From assembly GCF_965638725.1 (NCBI RefSeq), contig NC_134949.1, positions 42,622,151-42,686,150 of the forward strand: a stretch of 64,000 bases of DNA, in the 5' to 3' direction. The translations under genes and the position numbers were made by a program. This stretch comes from Aptenodytes patagonicus. Its lineage: Eukaryota; Chordata; Aves; Sphenisciformes; Spheniscidae. The notes under the pieces are model-generated. The model did no database searches. It had not been told where the DNA came from and was given only the letters and a program-made list of their open reading frames with translations. Shown in pieces: positions 10,501-27,150 of this stretch; position 1 is the first letter of the stretch, and each line of letters opens with the position of its first letter.

Positions 10501-13500
10501 TCACGTGCTCAGTCATCATGGCTGTTGTACAGCCCTCAGGTACCACTGTGCCCTCGCCTCCCCTCTGCTTCTGTCACGGGGTTTGTTTTTCCAGGACTGA
10601 AGCATTTGGTTGCACTGTAATCTTTGAGCTGGATATAGGATGCTGGGTCGAACTGAACGGCTTGTAGTAGACAGAGGATCATTAGATGATGTAATGCCCT
10701 CACCTCTAGATTATCTTAGTCGTGGCCGTGATGCTAAAAGGCAGGACCACAGCCTGGACGTGCTCCTTCTCCCTGCTCCTCCTGTAACACCAGTGCCTTC
10801 CGGCAATTTGCCTACACATCCCCTCCGGATTTAGTACGGGGGCAATCAGACCGTGTAGGAGCTGTAGCAAAGCTAATGGATTGCCATGAAGCAAAGGAGA
10901 CGAACTTCACCTTCTCCTTTGCAAGAAAGGAAAACTACCTGTTAGAGCCAGTTATTCTTTCTTTCAGTTGTTTTAATAAACACCTGGTGAATTGTGCAAA
11001 ACAATCAGGCGTTTTTCAGAATAAACTATGATTTCGAGATCCATCACTGCTGCTTTCCCCCATGAAGCCCGCCCAAGGAGTGCTCCTCATCCAATTTGTT
11101 GTCATGAAACAGAGGAGGGCAGGTCTTCTCCGTAATGCTTCAGATGCTGAAGCAAAGCCTTTGTCACCGGTGTACCTGTCTGTCTTTGCAGATTGTTTGG
11201 GCTACAAGCTACAAGGTTGGCTGTGCTGTCCATTTCTGTCCCAGGGTGGCATACTCCTCCATAACCAACGCAGCGCACTTCATCTGCAACTACGGGCCAG
11301 CGTAAGGTTTTTCATTACAAATATTTCACAGGGTTTGGGGTCCTGCCCCTTCTCTCTCACAACATGCAACTTTATTAGATCAGTCCATCCATTCATGTTT
11401 TGTGGGAGGAAACGGTCCCCAAAATAAAGAAGGAGGTACACCACTGTCCAACCAGCTTTTTTTGGCTAGATGAGGACTATGTGTTGTGGCCAAAAAGCAG
11501 TGGCACTGGTAGAAAGGGTAAAATTTAAGATACTGAAATGAAAATAGTAAAGTGATCATTCAAAAAGTAATCCCTTGCTCCTGAGTGCCAAGATGGCCCC
11601 AGACGGTTGCCAAGGTGCAAGCCCAAAGCCTGAAAATATTTACACATGTGCCTGCAGAATTAAGCCTCTAGGTCAATGGTTCGGATAAATACTAAAGTGT
11701 GCAATGCTTGCAGCTGCAGTCTTAGCTTTAGCATGAGAGTTTGGGGCTGAGGGCTGATCATGAGGCTGGGGCTCCTCAAGGGAAAAGTTTATCTGGAGGT
11801 CCTTCATATACATTGTCAGTAGGATATTTGTTGCATCTAGGATAGATGTTTTTTTACCCTTCTCCAGCTAATTAATGCCACCACAGTCTACATACAGCTT
11901 TAAAAGCTTTACATGCATAGCATGTTGGGCCAAGGCCATGCCAGCCCATGAACTTGAGCAAGTTTGGCATTCCAGTTATCCATGCTTTATCCTTGAAGAA
12001 TATGTACCCTTGACCAGATACCTTGAAATGGCACAGCTGCTGCTGTGCCAAAGCCACAAAACCGCTGTCTCCGGAAGCCCCACACCCAAACGGGATGAGG
12101 GACCATTGCCCCCTCTGGTTCTCAAGCCAAAAGCCACTGATCACCCAGGGCGCTATGCACCCCACCATGCTAGATGGTGCAGAAACCCTGTGCACAGGCA
12201 AGCAGGCCCCCAGAGCTGCCAGGAGGTGCTCTCTCCCTCGAGCCTCACGCCTGGATCTCCCAAAAACATGAGCCAAGCCTTCCTCCTTCTGCCCCTTAGC
12301 CAATATCTGTATTGTGCAGAGGACCAAAATCATGCTGGATCGCTTGCCCTGCATTGGCAGGGACCCTACAAGGAAGCGGAGGGGTGCCCTCAACCCTCAA
12401 CAGTGCCCAGCAGAGCAGGCAGGGCACTCCCCAGGGATGCAAGGGGCTCTAGAGAGGCCTCTAAAGCTGGACCCTTCCCTGCTGGGTGAGGACACTGCAA
12501 ACAGGCTGTTGCGTACTAAGAAGTGGGGTAATGTCACGTCTGGCTGTTGCTTTTGAGAAGCAGCAACTTAAGTTCTTTATTTATCTAACCTCTAACTGTT
12601 TTCAACTCTGCCAAGGGCCAAAGCAAGATGCATGCACAATTTCAATTCCTAAAGTGAATATACTCCAAAGGATTTTCTTCAGCTTAGACCAAGCAATGAA
12701 AGTCTCACCTTGCTGAAAGTAATGAGGTTTTACCACGAAGTTTAGCACTGCTGACATTGCATGCATATAAAATCCCTCTCAGTGTATTTATGGGCAGTTT
12801 GAGGCATGCTGTAAATCTCACTTTGGCCATGCTCCAAGCAAAGCAGAAGCACTGAGCTGCGTTTGGTGCAGTATCAGAGGTGGGCAGGTAATACCGAGGC
12901 CAGAGCCTGGGCGGTTTGGGAGCAATGTTACTTTCCTTTGCAGTGGGAATTACCCAGGGCGCCCATACAAGACGGGAGCAGCGTGCAGCGACTGCAATGG
13001 TGAGCGGTGTGCCAGCCAGCTGTGTCGTAAGTAGAAGACAACCAGCCCTCCTCCCCAAGCACACGTAGAAAGGGAAAGAGCACACGAAAGATAATGGCAG
13101 GAGGCAGGAAGAGCGCTCTCCTCTTCCTAAATATAGTCTGAAAAACTGCAGTCAGAAGCCAAGTGAGCAGCGATGCACAAAGAGGGGAGGAGGGCGGAAA
13201 GAGCCTGTTTTCTACCCCAGGAAGTGATGGGATGGGATTTGCTCTTCAGGTGCTGGAGGGTATGATACAGGAGATGTAGTGGCTACAGTTTATGGCGTTA
13301 TTACCCCCGCCAGAAGTTGCTGCTTGCAGAAATGGGAAGCACAGAAAGGGATATGCATCCCCCCCGGGGGCTCCAGGTTATTAGCTGGTGCATGAACTGC
13401 AGCTTGAGCTGGTGCAGGTCCAGGCAAGCCTTGCCCCCGCCGTGCCTCTGCCGGGGAGGAGCGCTGCCACGGCACTGCCAAAGCTGCTCGCTCCACTGAA

Positions 13501-14449
13501 CAGCAGCCAGGCCATCTGCTTTCCCCTAAGCACTGGGAGGGAGCCGGGCCAACACGCCCACGTGCAGGCGTGAGAGTCCTTCACAGGGACGTGGTGCTCA
13601 GCCTGAGCCCCTGACAACCTACCCGATTTACCTGCCCTTGGCTTTGCGATGGCCGGATGGAGTCAGGTGGAGAGAGGAGACCTTCTGCAATTCCCGTAAG
13701 AAGGACAAGTCACTGTGCTGTGGACATCTGCCTGGGGGGAGCTGAGGGTACAGTCACTCTTTTCCCCAGCACTCAACTCCAGCAAACTAACAGAGAAGGA
13801 AGGTGGCATTAAAACACCAGCACCACAGGAAGGAGAGGGAGTCCCTGACTCACGGGACGGTTTAACGTTAGTTATAGGCTGAGGATCTTAAACGCAAGGC
13901 GCTGGGCAAGACCCAAAGTGACCTTGTGAAGCGCACCTGGGGAGCGAGTCCTTTCTATGCCAGCCACTGGCAGGGGAAGAAATCAACACGGTGTGAGGAA
14001 GCGCTCCTAGCAAAGCCCTGAGAGTCGCTGCAGGGCTCTCCCAGAGTCGGCGAGTCTTTGCTTCTTCCTGGAAAGAAACGCAGCTGCATTTGTGAGCCCA
14101 TCGTGAGGCTTCATTCCCTTTTGCTTAGACTCAAATTGCTTATAGTGTGTAAGTCTGCTGACGCTAACTTCTTTTCTCTCTCCAGAAAATGCAGAGCGTG
14201 ACAAAGTCATTAGTAAGTACCACCAGAATTTACTGCTTCCATTTGTTGCCCTTGGTGCAGTTATACTTGAAAAACAAGTAACTTCTTTTGTTCATAGGTG
14301 ATTCCAGGTGGCATCCAGACTGGGACAGACCTGCGTGCGACGAGTACTGCATCACCGTCATTGCTTTAAGGCCATTACTCCTTATACTGACAATTCTGGC
14401 CACCTGGCTCCTACCAAAATACTGGTCTATAGCACCCGCCAGTGAATGA
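4391..14449 (+). CDS. GLIPR1: GLIPR1, GLI pathogenesis-related 1 (CAP superfamily), complete gene
   Basis: Six coding exons: 4391-4570, 8981-9226, 11192-11301, 12944-13026, 14186-14212, 14298-14449; together 798 nt, 265 residues, all junctions GT-AG with matching phases. Length equals the mammalian protein (about 266). Residues 1-20 form a signal peptide; the CAP domain (about 33-181) keeps the four CAP cavity residues His43, Glu100, Glu122 and His139, signature 1 (GHYTQIVW, 138-145) and signature 2 (HFICNYGPAGNY, 171-182). A cysteine-rich hinge follows (about 193-206), then a 27-nt microexon and a C-terminal helix (about 236-254) that would anchor the protein. The start is the only ATG giving a signal peptide. 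CAP proteins of this group are secreted or membrane proteins whose molecular activity is poorly defined; some bind sterols or lipids. It lies in tandem with a paralogue upstream and convergent with KRR1. The name rests on whole-length similarity plus synteny. Confidence 0.93.
4571..6221 (+). other. GLIPR1 intron 1, part before the LTR
   Basis: No further exon is apparent. A short GC-rich island-like patch lies at about 5020-5160; the rest is AT-rich. The 158-codon frame on the - strand (4962-5438) has no family resemblance. Confidence 0.45.
6222..6768 (-). mobile_element. Solo LTR of an avian endogenous retrovirus, in GLIPR1 intron 1
   Basis: The element is bounded by the inverted terminal bases expected of an LTR (TGTTGTGG at the left, CCAGGACA at the right on the + strand; read on the - strand it runs TGTCCTGG...CCACAACA) and by a perfect 5-bp target duplication, tatgt, at 6217-6221 and 6769-6773. 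Length is 547 nt. A 5-bp duplication fits ERVL-type integrases, which suggests a class III element. No gag, pol or env remnants adjoin, so it is a solo LTR left by recombination. Inside it, ATTAAA before the presumed poly(A) site and a trinucleotide run (6375-6401) are visible. It is antisense to GLIPR1. Confidence 0.9.
6374..6402. repeat. Trinucleotide microsatellite inside the LTR
   Basis: A run of act/act-type triplets changes into aat triplets (tactactactactac then taataataat). It sits at the same place in the LTR as the triplet run at 44068-44101 of the other copy. Confidence 0.8.
6774..8980 (+). other. GLIPR1 intron 1, part after the LTR
   Basis: AT-rich intronic DNA (about 6.8-8.9 kb). 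A short ac run is at 7831-7842 and a poly(T) tract at 8152-8167. No exon or other repeat was recognised; the polypyrimidine tract and ttttgcag acceptor of exon 2 end it. Confidence 0.5.
8981..9226 (+). CDS. GLIPR1: GLIPR1 coding exon 2
   Basis: Encodes residues 61-142, the core of the CAP domain: TWDPDLAKTAKAWA helix, GENLWTG (Glu100), SWYNE (Glu122) and CGHYTQ (His139). Flanked by ttttgcag and GTAGGC; 82 whole codons, phase 0-0. Confidence 0.95.
9227..11191 (+). other. GLIPR1 intron 2
   Basis: No repeat of a known family and no exon recognised. The 144-codon frame at 9310-9744 starts in intron sequence and shows no domain. The intron is fairly GC-rich towards its end. Confidence 0.45.
11192..11301 (+). 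CDS. GLIPR1: GLIPR1 coding exon 3
   Basis: Encodes residues 143-178 plus two bases of Ala179: the end of CAP signature 1 (IVWATSYKVGCAVHFCP) and most of signature 2 (HFICNYGP). Acceptor ctttgcag, donor GTAAGG. Confidence 0.95.
11302..12943 (+). other. GLIPR1 intron 3
   Basis: Holds two long overlapping open frames on opposite strands (11875-12489 + and 11872-12393 -) that have no domain and proline/serine-rich chance composition. No repeat recognised. Confidence 0.45.
12944..13026 (+). CDS. GLIPR1: GLIPR1 coding exon 4
   Basis: Completes the CAP domain with GNYPGRPYKTG and gives the cysteine-rich hinge (ACSDCNGERCASQLC). Acceptor tcctttgcag, donor GTAAGT; leaves one base of codon 207/208 to the microexon. 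Confidence 0.93.
13027..14185 (+). other. GLIPR1 intron 4
   Basis: GC-rich intron without recognised repeat or exon. The small frames around 13290-13620 on both strands are alanine/serine-rich and show no family resemblance. Confidence 0.45.
14186..14212 (+). CDS. GLIPR1: GLIPR1 microexon 5 (27 nt)
   Basis: Nine codons' worth of sequence between tctctccag and GTAAGT, phase 1-1, encoding the stretch NAERDKVI. The same 27-nt exon, at the same place and phase, exists in the upstream paralogue (1234-1260), with 20 or so identical bases, which confirms both. Confidence 0.9.
14298..14449 (+). CDS. GLIPR1: GLIPR1 last coding exon
   Basis: After an 85-nt intron (acceptor ttcatag). Encodes WHPDWD, the CDEYC motif, a hydrophobic helix and the tail, ending with TGA at 14447-14449. 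No proline-rich linker, unlike the upstream paralogue. Confidence 0.92.
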
Positions 14450-14707
14450 CACACATGCAGAAGACCACGAGAGCACTTAGGTCAACTCATCCCTTCCCTG
14501 CACATAAGTTACTGGCAGCAGAAAGATCGGTAGAGACATTGTTTGCATCCACAGGTGATTTAAAAGTACAGAAATACTATCTTCGTTGCAGGCAGCAGTT
14601 AGGAGAGCTGATAAGCAGCTTTCTCATTGCTCAGAACCAGTAACTGGTTTTAAATTACCCATGTATTTTTTCAAAGTGGAGCGGCGTGAGCAGGATCCAG
14701 TGGGTAA

Positions 14708-14777
14708 GGGAGCATGCTGCCCGGGCAGCGCACTGAGGCGCAGGGAGCATGCTTCCCGGGCAGCGCACTGAGGCGCA
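14708..14777. repeat. Two-copy 35-bp tandem repeat in the GLIPR1 3' UTR region
   Basis: Units 14708-14742 and 14743-14777 are identical except for one base (gcatgctgcccggg against gcatgcttcccggg). The unit is GC-rich and contains the partial palindromes gcatgc and cccggg. The near identity implies a recent duplication. Confidence 0.92.
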
Positions 14778-15208
14778 GGCAGCTGCCCGCCACACTTTCT
14801 TAGGAAGGGCTGGAGGGCACCCAGGCCAGGAGCCTGGCCCCAGCCCCGGCCCAGGCCCCAAGCAGAGCACGCACCTCTCTCGTCCCTACGGCGCTCTTTC
14901 CTTGGACGCTCCTCCAGCAAGACGCAGAGTAGCCTGGAGAGGTTTTTCATTTAAATGTTTTTCTAATAATTTTTGGACCCATGAGAGCTCTGGCATTTGC
15001 ATCCTGGGGCAGGCAGTGCGTTTCCGAGTCTCTCAGTGCACTGGGGCCACTGGTACTTCTCTTTGCTTAGAATTTGTTTTTAAACACACATCATCTGTGC
15101 CAAGACATAGTTTCACCTGTGTTTACACATGATTATGTATTGCTGCAATCTTTCCTTTTTTCCCCCCCCTTTTTTCCAAGCATAGGGGGTTTGACTGCTA
15201 TTTCAAAC

Positions 15209-15214
15209 AATAAA
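15209..15214 (+). promoter_or_regulatory. Likely GLIPR1 polyadenylation signal AATAAA
   Basis: First canonical AATAAA after the GLIPR1 stop codon, about 760 bases downstream, preceded by a T-rich tract. Alternatives lie at 15363-15368 and 15856-15861; transcript data would be needed to choose. Confidence 0.5.
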
Positions 15215-16910
15215 TCATTATTTCCTGCTTCCCATAGATGGCAATTGGGTATTTGCAACGTGATCTAAAGCTTAACTGCTGTTGCACAAAAAAACCCAGA
15301 TTCAGCTTCAACCTGCACAATGCTGAGAAACACAATGCTGGGAAAGATGGCATAAAACTCCAAATAAAATCATGCTGTGCCCATAGTTATGCCTCTGATT
15401 CAACAGTTGCCAAGGGAAGAGTCCCCTGGAACCCGCGTATCTGCAGCAGGCAGAAAGCCGCGGGGACAGCTGCTGTGCTCAGCTGGGCATGTCCTCTACC
15501 GACCGCAGCCGCTCAGCTCGAGCGGAGGCCGGAAGGAACAGAGCTGCACAAGCACACAGCTAGACGGCGGTGATCCGTCTCTATTCGGAGGCGGGTTTAG
15601 ATGCCTCTGCACCATGCCCCTCTGCAGGGCACAGGCACACGCCGCTGTAAAGGAAGCCGGGAAGTTCCCCTTGCCACTTCATTTCTGCGGTCCTGCCCCT
15701 GCAGCACCTGTCAGTGTTTCTGCATACCCACTCCCGACCTCACTGCTGGAGTGGTTCTTAACTGAAAACACTGGAACGGGGACACAATGTTTCTCACGTT
15801 ACTCTTCCAGGTAACTGCTTGCACTAGAACCATCTCAGCATCACAGCATTCCCTGAATAAATCATTTTTCAAAATGCAAATATGGCTGGGGACGAAATTC
15901 CAAATTTTGCCCTCGATATATTTTTGTCCTTGATATATACCAGAGCCTCCGTAGCCAAGACATCACACTCGCAGACAGGAGATGAGCAGTTTCTTTTCCA
16001 CACTCCAGTGAACAGGGTCCCAGTACCCATGCCGGCCTACTTGTGAGAGAGCCAAGCTCAGTTCTGTCTTCCAAACTAGGCAGATTAGGGCGTTTAAAAA
16101 AAAATCCCCATTGCAAAAGCAAGGCCATGGGTCTATCTGTTAAAAAGAGCAGCTAATTTCCTCCTGACGTGTCTTTTTCCCACTCTCTTTTGTGCAAGAC
16201 CCAAGTCTTGAGCTTCATGTACTGCAAAGTTCTGTCTGAAAATGGGACGGCAAGCGGCACGTGGGCAGCAGGACCTACTCTGCGTAGGCTGTCTTGCACC
16301 GGGCTCCCACACCAGCACGGAGCCTGGCACAGTGTCTGCCCCACTGAAGCCTCGTGCGGTTAGATCCTACTACCGCAAAGAGAAATGCAGGAGAGGGAAG
16401 AGCATACGCTGCTGTGTCTAGGGAGCAAAAACGAGCTCAGCAGGAATTCTCCCCTGCTAAGTTTAATCTGTGCTTGGTCTCCAGGAGAGTAAACAGAACG
16501 AACACAGAGCCCTTAAAGTTCAAAACATTCACAGCACTGTCATTTAACTATGTACCAGCAGCTCTAAGGAAATACCATAGAAAAAGCTTCATTGAAAACC
16601 CTGTAAATCACTGGCTTAGGGAGAAAAAACCCTAAAACTTTACAACATGGTATCTTTCAAACAAAAAAAAGCCTGAAAGTCAGAAAGTCAAACCTAAACA
16701 AGTCCTGCATCTCATTTTAAGGACGTCCAAAATTCCAGATATTTAACTCCTGATGATCAAACCTCTTTGAGCTGTCCATGTTTATCTTATGGCATATGCC
16801 CATGAATTCCACATGATAAATGCAAAACACTGATATATATAAATACAGCCCTCGGGTACTTTTTTGCAAGTCTGTAAACTCTAACATCAGTTTAAGGAGA
16901 TAATTTGCAA

Positions 16911-17283
16911 TAGAATCATAGAATCATAGAATCATTGAGGTTGGAAAAGACCTCTAAGATCATCGAGTCCAACCGTCAACCCAACACCACCATGCCCACT
17001 AAACCATGGCCCTAAGCGCCTCATCTACACGTCTTTTAAATACCTCCAGGGATGGGGACTCAACCACTTCCCTGGGCAGCCTGTTCCAATGTTTAACCAC
17101 TCTTTCAGTAAAGAAATTTTTCCTCACATCCAATCTAAACCTCCCCTGGCGCAACTTGAGGCCATTTCCTCTCATCCTGTCGCTTGTTACTTGGGAGAAG
17201 AGACCGACACCCACCTCGCTACAACCTCCTTTCAGGTAGTTGTAGAGAGCGATGAGGTCTCCCCTCAGCCTCCTTTTCAACAG
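16911..17283 (-). mobile_element. CR1 LINE, 5'-truncated 3' end
   Basis: On the - strand it encodes the very end of a CR1 polyprotein ([17 protein letters not shown]..., ending ..[11 protein letters not shown] then stop near 16999) and finishes with the CR1 3' UTR and repeated octamer, seen on the + strand as agaatcat repeats at 16912-16937. The sequence nearly matches the CR1 at 37.7-38.1 kb, so both belong to one subfamily. Sequence before the arginine-rich start (17283-17330) is no longer CR1-like. It sits between the convergent GLIPR1 and KRR1 genes. Confidence 0.92.
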
Positions 17284-19270
17284 TTCAAGCTGTTCTGAAA
17301 ATACAAAAACCCCCTTTTTCACCCTTCCAAATCCACTTTGTTTTCTATTCTTTACTTTTTACACAAGTGTTAGAACTGCATAGCCATATTCTCTGAGAAA
17401 ACAGGTGCAAAAAGCACCAACAGTGAGCCCGTGCAGCCAGTTACCATTCAGATATGGACTCTAAGCAGACAAATCCTTTGGTTTAACTTGCTGACAGGAG
17501 TATGAGTAGGCTTTCTTGATTTTCCAGTTTAAGTAAATAAACGTCCAACCAACAATCCTTGAGACCCATCAACCATAACAACTGAAAAAGATTAAACACA
17601 ATGCGAAGCCTTTTCACTCCATAACAACAGAAGGACAAGACTCCCTGAAGTCTGGTAAGAGTTTTAGCATGGATAGGGATTTGATGCAGAAGCTACATAG
17701 ATGCTTCAGCTGTGGGTCCTAAATTAAAAAAGCACAATGGAATTATATATAATTTAAGGCCAGGCTGCCACCAAGCCGAGCTGTTTTCCTGCACTGCAAC
17801 TCAGGCAACCAGGCAGTCAGCTGATGCAGCTGGAAAACACTTTTTTGTAGGGTGCTTTCAGCTAGATGAGGTTGCTGAAATGAAATGCCAGCCTGCAAGA
17901 CCAGGGTAGAGCAACCAGCGCTACACTTGTTTTTAACTTTTTAAACAACAAACAGGGGAACACCTGTGCCAGTCCTCTGCAGTGAAGGGGGCCTCATCCA
18001 GTCTAGATGAGAACCAAGGACTCTCCCTCCCCTAATACACTCGTGGTCCTTCCCTGGCTACAGACTCCTCCTTACTGGCTTCTAGCTCTGCAGACTCCTC
18101 TGTTGAAGCACTCGTTCGTGGGATCACACTCTGAGAACAGGCATTTACACTCAAGCATTGCAGTGCCTCCTGTTGAAATTAGTCCTTTCAGTATACGAGA
18201 GGTCTGAACTACCTGGCTGGTACTGAACTTAGGTCACCCCTGTACACCGTCAACTGCTGAACACCAGTTGGTGTTTCTAAAAAGCTTGTCGTACTGCTGG
18301 TATCACTAAACCCATCAGCTCTCTAGTTTCTGAGACGGGTGTTTGTGACTTGTTGATCATATTCTCAGTGAAGTATCTGTTGAAGTAGTATTTTCCTGAT
18401 TGATTCCACAAGTAATTAAACTGCTGTTTATGAACAATGCAGTCCCTAAAAGGACTGAGTGTCTTTTCCTTAACAATTAAGTGCCAAGAAATGATCAACT
18501 AACTGAAAGGCACGCTAAGGCTAATGTCGTCCCCAACCCTGAAGGGCAAGCATCTTAGCTATTTCTCAACGCACACGTACTGGCTATTTAACCACATATA
18601 CTCTAAATTCTTATACATGCAAAAAAGGAAACGGCTGTGTTTTCACTTACTAGTTTCAAATAAAAGGTCACTAACCTAAAAGCAGCAAGTTGCAATGTTC
18701 TAGCATAATCATTTCCACTGCATGTGCAGGTGATCAAAATTCCAAAACCTGGCAAAAACACTCCCAACACAATCATGAAATTGGTATCGCTCTACCACCT
18801 CCTAATCATTACATCTGCTGCTTTAATCTCAGATGCATGAAATAAGCAACATCTGCTCTTCCAGTGAACGTTATTTCATCACAATTTGCATTTTCAGGAA
18901 ACTAAAAACCTCTAGGCTTCCTCTAAAAAAGGGGAAGGGCCTCAAAAAAAAAAAAAAAAAGAAAAAAAAAGAGGAACACATTTCTTAGACTTTCTTGCAA
19001 GCAAGAAATAAATTAAGAATATATTTAAAGAAAGGTAACAAGACTTTATGCTTTCCCTGCAGCACATTCCGTGTGAAAAGACACTTGCTTTGTACCACAT
19101 TCTGTCTAACAACCTCCAGGATAATGCTAATAAATGAGAGTTTATTAATGGCATTCAATTATTATGATTTGTCTAATTCTCACATGAAGCTGTGAGCTTG
19201 TTTCCTGGAAAACAACATGTAGGTTGTGCAGTAGATGACTAATTAAAGGATTTAAGAACAATGTATTAAA
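17284..19270. other. Convergent intergenic DNA between GLIPR1 and KRR1
   Basis: AT-rich sequence without recognised exon. A poly(A) tract with interruptions lies at 18943-18970. No further repeat family was recognised. Confidence 0.5.
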
Positions 19271-19274
19271 ATAG

Positions 19275-19280
19275 TTTATT
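19275..19280 (-). promoter_or_regulatory. Likely KRR1 polyadenylation signal
   Basis: AATAAA on the - strand, 484 bases downstream of the KRR1 stop codon, with further A/T-rich sequence after it. Another - strand AATAAA is at 19141-19146. Confidence 0.55.
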
Positions 19281-19763
19281 AACACCAAGACAAGACACAC
19301 AAAAATAATCAGCTTTTACAGAAACGAAAGCATAACACAGTAATAAATCTTGCCCGTTTTGCAAAAGTTATCACCATAACTGAGGCTGCATATAGCCTGG
19401 TAGTCTTTCACACAAGAACTACCTTAAACTCCCACCGAGTTCTCTGACCCTCATGTTTAACATCCTGCATCAAACTCCGAAGTGTTTCTATTACGAAACC
19501 TTCCCTTTAGGCAGATGAGTATTATCCAAATACACTCTCCTACCTTCTCAAACAACACAGCAGCACCGATTTTCTTTACCAACCTTGGCAATTTTGCACA
19601 GCTGCTTCAGGTCCACTAATTAAAGTGTACTTATGAAAAGAGAACTATCTTTCTACCTAGTCTTTTCTTGTCCACATTATACTGACAGCAAGAAGTCTCA
19701 AATCTTTCCAAGTGTGAAAATGTTCATTAACGTGGGAGAAAAGTGAGCATCTCGGGTGGGGAA

Positions 19764-27005
<7,242 letters not shown>

Positions 27006-27150
27006 GGCCGCCCGCGCGCCGCCACCGCTCACCGGCCGCCGGAAGCGCCGCGCGCCGGAAGGGGGCGGGCGCGCGGTGCACGCCGGGAGCGGTAGTCCCG
27101 GCGGGCGGAGGTCCTGAGGGGCGCGGGCGGGCCGCAGTGAAGCGGTTGAG

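Larger units (their letters stand above)
14450..16910 (+). other. GLIPR1 3' UTR and convergent intergenic DNA
   Basis: The first canonical poly(A) signal after the stop is at 15209-15214, followed by others at 15363-15368 and 15856-15861, so the 3' UTR is probably about 0.8 kb or longer. It contains a GC-rich patch with a two-copy tandem repeat (14708-14777). Nothing coding is recognised. Confidence 0.5.

Noticed and set aside
11872-12489. 204-codon (+) and 173-codon (-) frames in GLIPR1 intron 3
   Set aside because: They lie between well-supported GLIPR1 exons, overlap each other on opposite strands and have Pro/Ser-rich composition without family resemblance.
16911-16940. Short direct repeats 'agaatcat' as a possible CRISPR-like or satellite array
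   Set aside because: It is the normal 3' terminal octamer repeat of CR1.
18943-18970. Poly(A) tract near the KRR1 3' end as the tail of a processed pseudogene or SINE
   Set aside because: No related body sequence or target duplication could be seen beside it.
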